Under the pieces are notes generated by a model, which saw only the letters and a program-made list of their open reading frames with translations, searched no databases and had not been told where the DNA came from. The translations under genes and the position numbers were made by a program. Shown here in pieces: positions 45,604 to 54,976 of a stretch of 64,000 nucleotides of DNA. Position 1 is the first letter of the stretch. Each line of letters opens with the position of its first letter. Source of the DNA: Rossellomorea aquimaris (GTDB taxonomy: Bacteria; Bacillota; Bacilli; Bacillales; Bacillaceae_B); contig NZ_JXZC01000005.1 in the NCBI RefSeq assembly GCF_000935355.1, positions 181,278 to 245,277 on the forward strand, in the 5' to 3' direction.

Positions 45604-48552
45604 ATGAAGGAAAAATGGAACAAATTACTCGAAAAATTAGATCCTGCAATCAGGTTCTTTTCAAATACTGGAGTTCAAAAACGAGCTAGAATTACATACG
45701 GAGTATTTTGGAATCTATCCCTGATACTTGTCGTTCTATTTGTATTAGGTTTTGCATTTGCAGGAGGAGTCGGAGCGGGTTATTTCGCTTCTCTCGTGAA
45801 GGAAGAACCGATTCGTCCTTATGACCAAATGAAAAAGGACATTTACAACTATGAAGAAACATCTCAGCTTTACTTCGCAGACAAGGTCTATCTTGGAAAA
45901 CTGCGGACTGATCTTGAGCGCGAAGAAGTAAAGCTTAAAGATGTCTCCGAAGACCTGCGAAATGCTGTCATTGCTACGGAAGATGAATACTTCAAAGATC
46001 ACAACGGTGTCGTACCTAAAGCAATCATGCGTGCCGTACTTCAGGAATTCACCAATTCCTCTACCCAATCAGGTGGAAGTACACTCACTCAACAGCTGAT
46101 CAAAAACCAAATTCTGACGAATGAAGTATCCTTTGAACGAAAAGCAAAGGAAATTCTCCTTGCCCTTCGCTTGGAACGTTTCTTTGAAAAGGACGAAATC
46201 CTTGAAGCGTACCTGAATGTAGCTACACTTGGACGTAATTCTTCCGGCCGGAATATCGCCGGTGTCCAATCGGCTGCCCAAGGGATATTCGGAGTGGACG
46301 CCAAGGACTTAACCCTGCCTCAATCCGCGTTCATTGCAGGACTTCCACAAGCTCCTTTCTCTTACACTCCATTTACGAATAACGGAGAATTGAAAGAGAA
46401 TCTGGAAGCTGGAATGAGCCGCAAAAACACTGTACTCTACAGAATGCACCGGGAAGGGTACATTACGAAGAAAGAGTACAATGATGCTGTTGCTTATGAC
46501 CTATCGAAAGATTTTATCAAGCCTAAACCATCACCGAGCGAACAATATCCATGGCTGACAGCTGAACTGGAAAGCAGAGCAGTGGATATCATGACGGATG
46601 TACTGGCTGAGAAAGACGGATATTCAAAACAAGATCTTGAAAACAATGATGAACTTGAAGAGAAATACCGAACGCTCGCTGACCGTAACGTACGTCAAAG
46701 CGGTTACGAAATTCATTCAACCATCAATAAAAAAATCTATGATCAAATGCAGAAAACCAAAGATGCCTACGAAATGTATGGTCCTTCTAAATTTGTACCG
46801 GCAACGGATCCTGAAACAGGAGAAGAAGTGGAAGTGCAGCAACCGGTTCAGGTCGGCGCGATCATGATCGAGAACAAAACCGGTCGCATCATCAGTTTCA
46901 TCGGGGGCCGTGATTTTAAAACGGAACAAATCAACCATGCCACCCAGTCACTGAGATCGAACGGTTCCACCATGAAGCCATTACTTGCTTATGCCCCGGC
47001 ACTGGAATACGGATATATTTCACCTGGATCCCCTATTCCTGACGTAGGCGTGAACATCAATGGATGGCAGCCTGAAAACTACTCGCTTAATGAACGGGGA
47101 CTTTTCCCTGCAAGATATGCACTGGCAGAATCTTTGAACTTACCTGTTGTAAGGACGTATGCCAATATCTATAACCGGAATCCCTTTAAAGAGTTCCTTC
47201 TGAAAATGGGCTTTTCATCACTGACCAGCCGATATGACAATAACCTGTCCCTTGCACTGGGGGCCACGACAAGTGGTGTGACGGTGGAGGAAAACGTGAA
47301 TGCCTATACTACCTTTGCAAATGGCGGAAAATTTATCGATGCCTACATGATTGATAAAATTGTCGATCAAGAAGGGAATGTCGTTTACGAGCATAAAGTA
47401 GAACCGGTGGATGTATTTAGTCCGCAGACTGCTTACCTCACCATCGATATGATGAGAGATACCCTTGATCACTCTCTGGGTACGGGACGTTACGCCAAGC
47501 AATACCTGAACTTTGGTTCAGACTGGGCCGGGAAATCCGGAACGAGTCAGGACTACAAGGATCACTGGTTTGTCGCATCCAATCCGAGCATCACATTCGG
47601 AACCTGGTTCGGGTATGACACGCCTTCTTCATTAAATACACCGGGGTCCCGGGCACAGTATGGACATTATGGATTACGTAATATCCGCTTATGGTCATAC
47701 TTATTGAATGATACGAGGGACCTGGCTCCTGAGCTGATTGATCCCGATGCTTCGTTTACAGCACCGGAGGGCATCGTAAGAAGATCCTTCTGCTCGATCT
47801 CAGGCTTACTGCCATCAGAAGCCTGCAGTCAAGCCGGCTTAGTGAAAAGTGATTTATTTAACGCTAAGTACGTACCAACCAAAACAGACGACAGCTTACT
47901 CATGAGCCGTTATGTGATGGTAAACGGCAAAAAGTATTTAGCACTGCCTAGTACGCCTGCGGAATTTTCACAACCGGGAGTGATCTTGAATCCTGACTTT
48001 GTGAAGAATGTATTTGGTTCTGTACCTGGAGATCCAAATAAACTTATTCCAGAAGGTGACAATCGATTTAAAAATGTTCTGATCGCAGAAAATAAAATTT
48101 CTGACGACGGATCAGCTCCTGGTACGGTAAAAGCAAGTGCGAATGGAAATACCATCACTTGGACGTCGTCCGCAAGCAGTGATGTCGTCGGATATCGTGT
48201 ATATAGTAAATCCGGCGGAAAGGTCGGGAGTGTCAAGTCTGGCGGGAGTTATTCAGTATCCGGCGGAAATGGTGATTTCTTTGTGGTTGCCGTTGACGTA
48301 GCAGGAAGACAATCTGCCCCTTCCAACACTGTACAAATTGGAAGACCGGAGCCTGAGCCAAAGCCTGAAAAACCGGCTACGGACCCGAAACCACCTGGTG
48401 ATAAACCAGCCGACCCCCCTCCTAAACCAGACAAGCCTGAGCCACCACCGCCACCTCCATCTGATGATGGCGGCGGTGATGGCGGAGGCGGTGACGATGG
48501 CGGAGGAACCGAACCACCGGCTGAACCTGAGCCACCTGCTGAGGAGAACTAA
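45604..48552 (+). CDS. Class A penicillin-binding protein (PBP1A-type) with FN3 and acidic proline-rich tail
   Basis: 982 residues. One membrane helix (about 35-60); GT51 transglycosylase with E126 in ATEDEYFKDHNGV and GGSTLTQQLIKN; transpeptidase with S455-x-x-K458 (GSTMKP), S510 of SLN and K644 of KSGTS. After residue 840 a fibronectin type III domain (APGTVKASANGNTITW...) and a 70-residue tail of repeated P, E, D, K and G. Longer than most class A enzymes; no clear B. subtilis counterpart at this place. Cell-wall synthesis, active domains outside. Confidence 0.9.
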   Translation: MKEKWNKLLEKLDPAIRFFSNTGVQKRARITYGVFWNLSLILVVLFVLGFAFAGGVGAGYFASLVKEEPIRPYDQMKKDIYNYEETSQLYFADKVYLGKLRTDLEREEVKLKDVSEDLRNAVIATEDEYFKDHNGVVPKAIMRAVLQEFTNSSTQSGGSTLTQQLIKNQILTNEVSFERKAKEILLALRLERFFEKDEILEAYLNVATLGRNSSGRNIAGVQSAAQGIFGVDAKDLTLPQSAFIAGLPQAPFSYTPFTNNGELKENLEAGMSRKNTVLYRMHREGYITKKEYNDAVAYDLSKDFIKPKPSPSEQYPWLTAELESRAVDIMTDVLAEKDGYSKQDLENNDELEEKYRTLADRNVRQSGYEIHSTINKKIYDQMQKTKDAYEMYGPSKFVPATDPETGEEVEVQQPVQVGAIMIENKTGRIISFIGGRDFKTEQINHATQSLRSNGSTMKPLLAYAPALEYGYISPGSPIPDVGVNINGWQPENYSLNERGLFPARYALAESLNLPVVRTYANIYNRNPFKEFLLKMGFSSLTSRYDNNLSLALGATTSGVTVEENVNAYTTFANGGKFIDAYMIDKIVDQEGNVVYEHKVEPVDVFSPQTAYLTIDMMRDTLDHSLGTGRYAKQYLNFGSDWAGKSGTSQDYKDHWFVASNPSITFGTWFGYDTPSSLNTPGSRAQYGHYGLRNIRLWSYLLNDTRDLAPELIDPDASFTAPEGIVRRSFCSISGLLPSEACSQAGLVKSDLFNAKYVPTKTDDSLLMSRYVMVNGKKYLALPSTPAEFSQPGVILNPDFVKNVFGSVPGDPNKLIPEGDNRFKNVLIAENKISDDGSAPGTVKASANGNTITWTSSASSDVVGYRVYSKSGGKVGSVKSGGSYSVSGGNGDFFVVAVDVAGRQSAPSNTVQIGRPEPEPKPEKPATDPKPPGDKPADPPPKPDKPEPPPPPPSDDGGGDGGGGDDGGGTEPPAEPEPPAEEN

Positions 48553-48563
48553 ATTACAAGTTG

Positions 48564-48606
48564 AAAAACGAGCGAAAAGTGTTTACTTTTTGCTCGTTTT
48601 TTTGTT
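48564..48606 (+). terminator. PBP gene terminator
   Basis: AAAACGAGCGAAAAGT pairs with ACTTTTTGCTCGTTTT, TTTTTTT follows. Confidence 0.9.
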
Positions 48607-48640
48607 TTGGGTTAGGGGGATGGAATATTGACTGGGACTG

Positions 48641-48750
48641 GCCTTTGATGTTTCATGCCACTTTGGACATTTGTCTGCCATATACTTATTTTATCTGCCG
48701 TTTTTTCAATTCACCTGCCATATCCTATTTTTATCTGCCATTTTTTATAA
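48641..48750. repeat. 20-nt phased intergenic array, core TCTGCCA
   Basis: ATGCCA, TCTGCCA, TCTGCCG, CCTGCCA and TCTGCCA end at 48660, 48680, 48700, 48720 and 48740. Linkers alternate TATACTTATTTTA and TTTTTTCAATTCA. Lies between convergent terminators. Confidence 0.8.
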
Positions 48751-48817
48751 TCCGACAAGCTTCGCACCCACCCCATCCTTACCTCCCCAATCATCAACCT
48801 CAACCAAAACAGTAACC

Positions 48818-48852
48818 ACAAAAGAACCCCCGCTCAACAAGCGGGGGTTCTT
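48818..48852 (-). terminator. acsA terminator
   Basis: 13-bp stem 48822-48834 with 48840-48852, TTTTG follows on the minus strand. Confidence 0.9.
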
Positions 48853-48859
48853 CCATCTA

Positions 48860-50578
48860 TTAATCTTCCATTGTACTTAAATCACCCGTAGGGAGGTCTA
48901 ACTCCCATGCCTTCAACACGCGACGCATGATTTTTCCGCTTCGGGTCTTTGGCAGTTTGTCACGGAATTCTATTTCTCTTGGAGCCGCATGGGCAGCCAA
49001 TCCTTTTTTCACGAATTGACGAATCTCTTCTTTCAGATCATCCGTCACTTCATATCCGTCGCGAAGAGCGATGAACGCTTTGATGATTTCGCCACGAACC
49101 GGATCTGGCTTTCCAATGACACCTGCTTCTGCAACCGCAGGATGTTCTACAAGCTTGCTTTCAACCTCGAAAGGTCCAACTCGTTCTCCAGACGTCATGA
49201 TGACATCATCGATTCGGCCCTGGAACCAGAAGTACCCGTCCTCATCCATATAAGCTGAATCTCCTGAAACATACCAGTCACCAGGCATAAAGTATGATTC
49301 ATACTTCTGGGGATTATTCCAGATCTGGTTCATCATGGATGGCCAGCCTTTTTTGATTGCCAGGTTCCCCATGCGGTAAGGAGGCACTTCGTTTCCTTGA
49401 TCATCCACAATCGCTGCTTTCACTCCCGGGAATGGTTTACCCATGGAGCCGGGCTTGATTTCCATGCTCGGATAGTTACAGATCAATTGACCGCCTGTTT
49501 CAGTCATCCACCAAGTATCATGGATGCGCAGGTTGAATACTTTCATCCCCCAACGGACAACCTCAGGATTCAAGGGCTCTCCTACGCTCAGGATATGGCG
49601 AAGCGAGCCTAAGTCGAACTGCTTTACGACTTCATCCCCGGCACCCATCAACATTCTGAAGGCCGTTGGGGCACTGTACCAAACAGTCACTCCATAATCC
49701 TCGATCGTTTTATACCAGTTTTCCGGCTTGAAGCGTCCCCCTACAATGACGTTCGAAGCACCTGTCAGCCATGGACCGAAGATCCCATACGAAGTCCCCG
49801 TGACCCAGCCTGGATCCGCTGTGCACCAGTACACGTCCTCTTCCTGCAAATCAAGCACCCATTTGGACGTTTGATAATGCTGGATCATAGCGTTATGAAC
49901 ATGCAGGACCCCCTTTGGCTTCCCAGTGGAACCTGAAGTATAGTGAAGGATCAACCCATCATTCCGGTCTACCCACTCTACCGCCAGTTTATCACTCGCT
50001 TCAGCAAATTTAGTCATGAAGTCAATATGGACATCGTCCTCCTCTATATCCTCTCCGACTAAGAACACATGCTTTAAGTTTGGAAGTTCACTTACCGGAA
50101 CCCTCTTTAAAAGTTCAGGAGTCGTGATCAGCACCTTTGCTTCACTATCCTCTAAACGATCACGGACGGCTCCCTCCATGAATGCCTCAAACAAAGGACC
50201 TACGATGGCACCCAGTTTGATCGCACCTAATACGGAGAAATACAATTCCGGTGATCTAGGCATGAAGATGAAGACACGGTCCCCTTTTTCAACATCCCCA
50301 AAACGCTTCAATACATTTCCAGCTTTGTTCGACATCTTCTTCATTTCAGAGTACGTATATTTTTCATCACGTTCTGCATCTCGGTAATAAAGAGCGACTT
50401 TATTTTTCCTGAAAGATACTGCATGTCGGTCAATCGCTTCATGTGCCAGATTGACGCGACCTGTTTCCGCCCATGAAAATTCTTTTTCGACATCTTTCCA
50501 ATCGAATGATTGGTACGTATTTTCATAGCTTTCAAGATTATAGTTTCCCTTCGTCACTGGTAGCGCTTCCACTTTCAT
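48860..50578 (-). CDS. acsA: Acetyl-CoA synthetase
   Basis: 572 residues from ATG 50578, 8 nt after AAGGGGG; the first ATG at 50587 is directly adjacent to that site. AMP-forming domains: LHYTSGSTGKPKGVLHVHN, WWMTETGGQLIC, GRIDDVIMTSGERVGPFEVE and the acetylation lysine K549 in KTRSGKIMRRVL. This position equals the one acetylated by AcuA in B. subtilis. Makes acetyl-CoA from acetate. Divergent from acuABC. Confidence 0.97.
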   Translation of the reverse strand: MKVEALPVTKGNYNLESYENTYQSFDWKDVEKEFSWAETGRVNLAHEAIDRHAVSFRKNKVALYYRDAERDEKYTYSEMKKMSNKAGNVLKRFGDVEKGDRVFIFMPRSPELYFSVLGAIKLGAIVGPLFEAFMEGAVRDRLEDSEAKVLITTPELLKRVPVSELPNLKHVFLVGEDIEEDDVHIDFMTKFAEASDKLAVEWVDRNDGLILHYTSGSTGKPKGVLHVHNAMIQHYQTSKWVLDLQEEDVYWCTADPGWVTGTSYGIFGPWLTGASNVIVGGRFKPENWYKTIEDYGVTVWYSAPTAFRMLMGAGDEVVKQFDLGSLRHILSVGEPLNPEVVRWGMKVFNLRIHDTWWMTETGGQLICNYPSMEIKPGSMGKPFPGVKAAIVDDQGNEVPPYRMGNLAIKKGWPSMMNQIWNNPQKYESYFMPGDWYVSGDSAYMDEDGYFWFQGRIDDVIMTSGERVGPFEVESKLVEHPAVAEAGVIGKPDPVRGEIIKAFIALRDGYEVTDDLKEEIRQFVKKGLAAHAAPREIEFRDKLPKTRSGKIMRRVLKAWELDLPTGDLSTMED

Positions 50579-50614
50579 ATACCGCATCCCCCTTATGTAA
50601 GAAATTACAATCTT

Positions 50615-50643
50615 ATTATAGTATAAATTTAATATTTTCTCAA
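50615..50643 (-). promoter_or_regulatory. acsA promoter
   Basis: TTGAGA (50638-50643), 17-bp spacer, TATAAT (50615-50620) on the minus strand. Confidence 0.85.
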
Positions 50644-50763
50644 TTTTTTAAAAAATCTGCCACAATGTACCCATTGCTGTATTTATTATAAAAACTCTTC
50701 AAACCCTAGTCCTGGATAGGTATTGCAGAATAACTTCCCCGCTGCAAAGGTCTGAAAATTTCG

Positions 50764-50777
50764 TGAAAGCGCTATAC
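50764..50777 (+). promoter_or_regulatory. cre-like site upstream of acuABC
   Basis: TGAAAGCGCTATAC, 12/14 of the cre consensus, next to the -35 region of a TATAAT promoter at about 50795. Fits CcpA repression of acuABC known in B. subtilis. Confidence 0.6.
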
Positions 50778-50831
50778 ATTTTTTAATTTCATGTATAATG
50801 TACTTGAGGAATATCTTTAGGTGGTGTCCAG

Positions 50832-51464
50832 ATGAAATTGAAAAAAACCTATAATGCAACAGAATTAAAGACAACAAAAGGGAATCTCATCATTGAAGGT
50901 CCGATTTCCGCTGAGGAATTGGCCCGGCTTGATTTTCACGAAGACTTGGTCGCTTTCAGACCTCCTGCTCAACAGCATAAAGCCCTTGTTGAGATTGCCA
51001 GTTTACCAGAAGGACGAATCCTGATTGCAAGAGACAATCATACGATCGTTGGATATGTTACATATTTATATCCTGACCCCCTTGAACGCTGGTCCCAAGG
51101 GAAAATGGATAATCTTATCGAGCTTGGGGCAATCGAGGTGATCCCTAAATTTCGGGGGGCTTCAGTCGGGAAACACCTTTTAAGAGTTTCCATGATGGAT
51201 GATCATATGGAAGATTTCATTGTGATTACGACTGAATACTATTGGCATTGGGACCTTAAAGGAACCGGCTTGAACGTATGGGAATATCGTAAGGTGATGG
51301 AAAAGATGATGAACGCTGGCGGTTTGGAATATTACGCAACTGATGACCCTGAAATCAGCTCCCATCCAGCCAATTGTTTAATGGCGAGGATCGGTAAAAG
51401 AGTGGATTCAGATTCCATCCAACGATTTGATCAACTGAGATTTATGAATCGTTTTATGTATTAA
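50832..51464 (+). CDS. acuA: Protein acetyltransferase AcuA
   Basis: 210 residues, identical length to B. subtilis AcuA. GNAT fold with VGYVTYLYPDPLERWSQGKMD, and IEVIPKFRGASVGKHLL as the acetyl-CoA loop. Acetylates AcsA at the C-terminal lysine, switching it off. First gene of acuABC. Confidence 0.97.
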   Translation: MKLKKTYNATELKTTKGNLIIEGPISAEELARLDFHEDLVAFRPPAQQHKALVEIASLPEGRILIARDNHTIVGYVTYLYPDPLERWSQGKMDNLIELGAIEVIPKFRGASVGKHLLRVSMMDDHMEDFIVITTEYYWHWDLKGTGLNVWEYRKVMEKMMNAGGLEYYATDDPEISSHPANCLMARIGKRVDSDSIQRFDQLRFMNRFMY

Positions 51465-51500
51465 TGGAGTTCTGACAAGTTTTCTAAAGGGGTGGAGAAC

Positions 51501-52148
51501 GTGATTGTAGAAGAAATCATGAAAACGAAAGTCGAAACATTAAAAGCAGACGATACAATTGAAACAGCCATAAAATTAATGCGTGAGAAGAAAATCAAGC
51601 ATATCCCGATTACGAATGATGCGATGGAAGTGATCGGAATCGTGAGTGACCGTGATGTAAAAGACGGTACCCCATCTATTTTTCATGATGAGTCCTCAAC
51701 CAGTGAGTTACAGAATCCTCTTAAGTTGATCATGAAAAAAGATGTGATCACAGGACATCCTTTGGACTTCGTCGAAGAAGTCGCCGCTCTCTTTTATGAG
51801 CACCGGATCAGCTGCCTGCCTATCTTGAAGGAAAATAAGCTCGTAGGAATCATAACTGAAACAGACCTGTTGTACACTCTCATTCAACTGACGGGAGCCC
51901 ACCAGCCCGGCTCTCAAATTGAAGTGAAAGTCCCACATAAAGCCGGCATCCTCTATGAAGTGGCCGGTATCATCAGAAGAAACAACTCTAATATTCAAAG
52001 TGTCCTCGTGTATCCGGATAAGAAGGACGAAAAATTTAAAATACTAGTGTTCCGCGTAAGAACGATGAATCCGATGAATGTGATCGATGATCTCAAGAAA
52101 GAAGGATATGACGTGTTATGGCCAAACATGCCAGGAATCTCATCATGA
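51501..52148 (+). CDS. acuB: AcuB, two CBS domains plus ACT domain
   Basis: 215 residues from GTG 51501 (AAGGGGTGGAG before), giving MIVEEIMKTKVETL. CBS pair (about 1-130) and a C-terminal ACT domain (140-215). Likely a nucleotide-sensing partner in acetoin/acetate control; biochemistry unknown. Overlaps acuC by ATGA. Confidence 0.94.
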   Translation: MIVEEIMKTKVETLKADDTIETAIKLMREKKIKHIPITNDAMEVIGIVSDRDVKDGTPSIFHDESSTSELQNPLKLIMKKDVITGHPLDFVEEVAALFYEHRISCLPILKENKLVGIITETDLLYTLIQLTGAHQPGSQIEVKVPHKAGILYEVAGIIRRNNSNIQSVLVYPDKKDEKFKILVFRVRTMNPMNVIDDLKKEGYDVLWPNMPGISS

Positions 52149-53320
52149 CCAAAGATGCTGTCTTCATTTATTCAGATGAACTTCTTGGGTATCGGTTCTC
52201 TGATGAGCATCCTTTCAATCAAACCCGATTGACCTTGACGATGGACTTACTCAAAGAAGCAAACGCTCTTCAATCAGATCAAATCGTCCCCCCACGAATG
52301 GCTACCGACGAAGAGTTATTTCTTAATCATGATCCCAACTATGTAAACGCCGTCAAACGAGCGAGTGTCGGCCAACTCTCTCAAGATCAGGCGGAAGGGT
52401 TTGGTATCGGTACAGAAGATACCCCGATGTTCAAAGGAATGCATGAAGCGAGTGCATATTTAGTGGGCGGAACGTTAACGGCAGTTGATTATGTCATGAC
52501 GGGAAAAGCCAAGCATGCCCTCCATCTCGGCGGTGGTCTCCATCACGGCTTCAAAGGGAAGGCATCCGGCTTCTGTATTTATAATGACAGTTCAGTGGCG
52601 ATTCGCTATTTGCAGGAAAAGTACGGGGCGCGGGTACTGTACGTAGATACAGATGCCCATCACGGAGATGGCGTCCAGTGGTCCTTTTACGATGATCCGG
52701 ACGTCTGTACACTGTCCATCCATGAGACAGGACGCTACCTGTTCCCGGGAACAGGTAATATCAATGAGCGGGGTCACGGAAAAGGATATGGGTATTCATT
52801 CAATATACCTTTAGATGCCTTTACAGAGGATGAATCGTGGCTCGAAGCTTACGAAACGTCCTTTCGTGAGGTGATTGAATTCTTCAAGCCGGACGTCATA
52901 TTGACTCAAAACGGGGCAGATGCCCATTATTATGATCCTCTTACCCACCTTTCAGCTACTATGAATATATACAGGGAAATCCCTCGTATCGCCCATGAGC
53001 TTGCCCATGAGTATTGCGATGGTAAATGGATTGCCGTTGGTGGCGGGGGCTACGATATTTGGAGAGTGGTTCCAAGAGCATGGAGCCTGATCTGGCTGGA
53101 GATGACCGGGCGTATGGACCTTGCCTCTTCCTTCCCTGGAAAATGGACGGAACGGTGGCAGAGTAAAGCAGGTGTCATGTTACCCGCTGAATGGATGGAT
53201 GAACGGGACATCTACAAACCGATTCCAAGAAAAGGGGAAATCACCGAAAAGAACAAGCAGACCGTTGAGAAAGCCCTCTACTCCATTCGCCAGCAACTGC
53301 GACAGAAGCCGTCAAGCTAA
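52145..53320 (+). CDS. acuC: Protein deacetylase AcuC
   Basis: 391 residues from ATG 52145. Histone-deacetylase fold: HHGFKGKASGFCIYND, DTDAHHGDGVQWSFY, and GGGGYD at the C-terminal side, with zinc ligands in DTDAHHGDG and the NGAD..D segment. Reverses AcuA acetylation of AcsA. Coupled to acuB. Confidence 0.96.
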   Translation: MTKDAVFIYSDELLGYRFSDEHPFNQTRLTLTMDLLKEANALQSDQIVPPRMATDEELFLNHDPNYVNAVKRASVGQLSQDQAEGFGIGTEDTPMFKGMHEASAYLVGGTLTAVDYVMTGKAKHALHLGGGLHHGFKGKASGFCIYNDSSVAIRYLQEKYGARVLYVDTDAHHGDGVQWSFYDDPDVCTLSIHETGRYLFPGTGNINERGHGKGYGYSFNIPLDAFTEDESWLEAYETSFREVIEFFKPDVILTQNGADAHYYDPLTHLSATMNIYREIPRIAHELAHEYCDGKWIAVGGGGYDIWRVVPRAWSLIWLEMTGRMDLASSFPGKWTERWQSKAGVMLPAEWMDERDIYKPIPRKGEITEKNKQTVEKALYSIRQQLRQKPSS

Positions 53321-53323
53321 CAA

Positions 53324-53368
53324 AAAACCAAGGACCTCTCATCACCACCCGAGAAGTCCTTGGTTTTT
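53324..53368. terminator. Bidirectional terminator acuC/motS
   Basis: AAAACCAAGGAC pairs with GTCCTTGGTTTT around 20 nt. The motS stop lies in its T tract. Confidence 0.85.
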
Positions 53369-54104
53369 ATTGTTCTTGGTAAGCAGGATCTGTTATGATC
53401 ACTTCGACCCGCCTGTTTTTTTGGAGATTTTCCCTGGTATCATTGGGTGCAATTGGCCGTGTGTCCCCATATCCGACGGCGATAAAGCGCTTTGGATCCA
53501 GGTTCTCCGTTTGAATGATGTATCGAATCACACTGCTTGCCCTTGCAGAGGAGAGCTCCCAGTTTGATGGAAATCGATATGTATTGATTGGACGATTATC
53601 TGTATGTCCTTCTACCTTCACGAAGTTTGGGATCCTGGATATGAGATCACCCACTTTATTCAGGAACGGATAAGCGTCCTCGAGGACCGTTGCTTCACCT
53701 GAGGCAAATAGAGCTTGCTCCTGAAGAACCAGTACGACGCCTCGCTCGGTTCTTGTGGCAACTATAACATCGCTTAATTTGTTTTCATTTAAATAGCTCT
53801 GAATATCCTCTAAAAGTTGTTGTAGCTCCTTGTCGGCTTGTTCACTGCTTTGAGTCTGCATTTTCTCCATTTCCACTTCAGGTTCAGCAGAAGGATTCTC
53901 GAATGGAATAACAGATGGGTAAAACTCAAGTATTTGACGCTGTTGAAAGGAATCAGCGATGGCCCTGAATTTCACGATATCTATTTGTGACATAGAAAAC
54001 AATAAAATAAAGAATACGAGAATAAGAGTGATGAGGTCAGAAAAGGTAACCATCCATTTTGGAGCACCCGTGGGCTGAGACGCTTGTTTTCGTCTACGCT
54101 TCAT
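53367..54104 (-). CDS. motS: Flagellar stator protein MotS
   Basis: 245 residues. One membrane helix after a basic start, with the ion-carrying aspartate D23 in VTFSDLITLILVF; C-terminal OmpA peptidoglycan-binding domain (VEGHTDNRPI). With MotP forms the sodium-type stator. Overlaps motP by 11 bp. Confidence 0.94.
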   Translation of the reverse strand: MKRRRKQASQPTGAPKWMVTFSDLITLILVFFILLFSMSQIDIVKFRAIADSFQQRQILEFYPSVIPFENPSAEPEVEMEKMQTQSSEQADKELQQLLEDIQSYLNENKLSDVIVATRTERGVVLVLQEQALFASGEATVLEDAYPFLNKVGDLISRIPNFVKVEGHTDNRPINTYRFPSNWELSSARASSVIRYIIQTENLDPKRFIAVGYGDTRPIAPNDTRENLQKNRRVEVIITDPAYQEQ

Positions 54105-54909
54105 CGAATGAAGCCTCCGCTTGTTTCCTGCTCAAGTACGTCTCCAGTTCCTCATTAGATAAGAACACCCTTAGTTTCTCTTCTAATATCTTTGGATTTT
54201 GACCGGATTGGACTCCCACAACACCCTCAATCACGATTTGTTTCATGAACACTTCTTTCTCTGTTTTCATCGCTAATTTGGATGCCATAGGCAGGAAGAC
54301 AAGGTTTGCAAGGATCGATCCATATAAAGTCGTCAATAAGGCAATGGCCATATTCGGTCCCAATGTTGTTGGATCATTCAAATTCTTTAACATCAGTACG
54401 AGACCAATCAAGGTCCCGATCATACCCCAGGCAGGTGCATACTCCCCCGCCTTGTCCAGTAAACTTTTATTTTTGCGATGTCGCTCTTCTAAAGCGATGA
54501 TTTCAGCATTCATAATATCTACGATCACATCTTGCTCAATGCCATCCACTGCCAACAGGACACCTTTTCGAATAAAAGGGTCCTCAACTTCTTCCACTTC
54601 CGCCTCTAATGCGAGAAGGCCTTCACGTCTGGCTTTTTCTGAAAGTGTCACAAACGTACGAATAAGTCCATGAAGGTCGTATTCCTCGTCACGAAAGGAT
54701 TCTTTCATCACTTTCCCCAATTGCTTCAATTCCTTGATAGAGAAGCTGACCAGCATGGCAGCGATCAACCCGCCTATCACAACGAACATCGAAGGCAGAT
54801 CTAAGAAAGAACTGAAGCCTGTAACACCTGCGTTCGTAATGATGGCGAAAGCGACGAATAGAAACCCAACTACAACCCCGATTGGTGTAAGAACATCAAG
54901 CTTTTTCAT
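54094..54909 (-). CDS. motP: Flagellar stator protein MotP
   Basis: 271 residues, four membrane helices of the MotA/ExbB fold with PAWGMIGTLIGLVLML as the conserved TM3 segment. GGGAGAG site. Adjacent to ccpA as in B. subtilis ytxD. Stem-loop upstream suggests attenuated read-through from ccpA. Confidence 0.94.
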   Translation of the reverse strand: MKKLDVLTPIGVVVGFLFVAFAIITNAGVTGFSSFLDLPSMFVVIGGLIAAMLVSFSIKELKQLGKVMKESFRDEEYDLHGLIRTFVTLSEKARREGLLALEAEVEEVEDPFIRKGVLLAVDGIEQDVIVDIMNAEIIALEERHRKNKSLLDKAGEYAPAWGMIGTLIGLVLMLKNLNDPTTLGPNMAIALLTTLYGSILANLVFLPMASKLAMKTEKEVFMKQIVIEGVVGVQSGQNPKILEEKLRVFLSNEELETYLSRKQAEASFDEA

Positions 54910-54924
54910 TTTGACTCTCCCTAC

Positions 54925-54976
54925 AAAAATAAGATCTGTTTGTCTTTATCTTTTATATCGACAAACTTCTTATTTT
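54925..54976 (-). terminator. Attenuator-like stem-loop between ccpA and motP
   Basis: Minus strand AAAATAAGA-GTTTGTC pairs with GACAAAC-TCTTATTTTT. It begins inside the ccpA stop region and ends with a T tract, so most ccpA transcripts should stop here. Confidence 0.7.
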
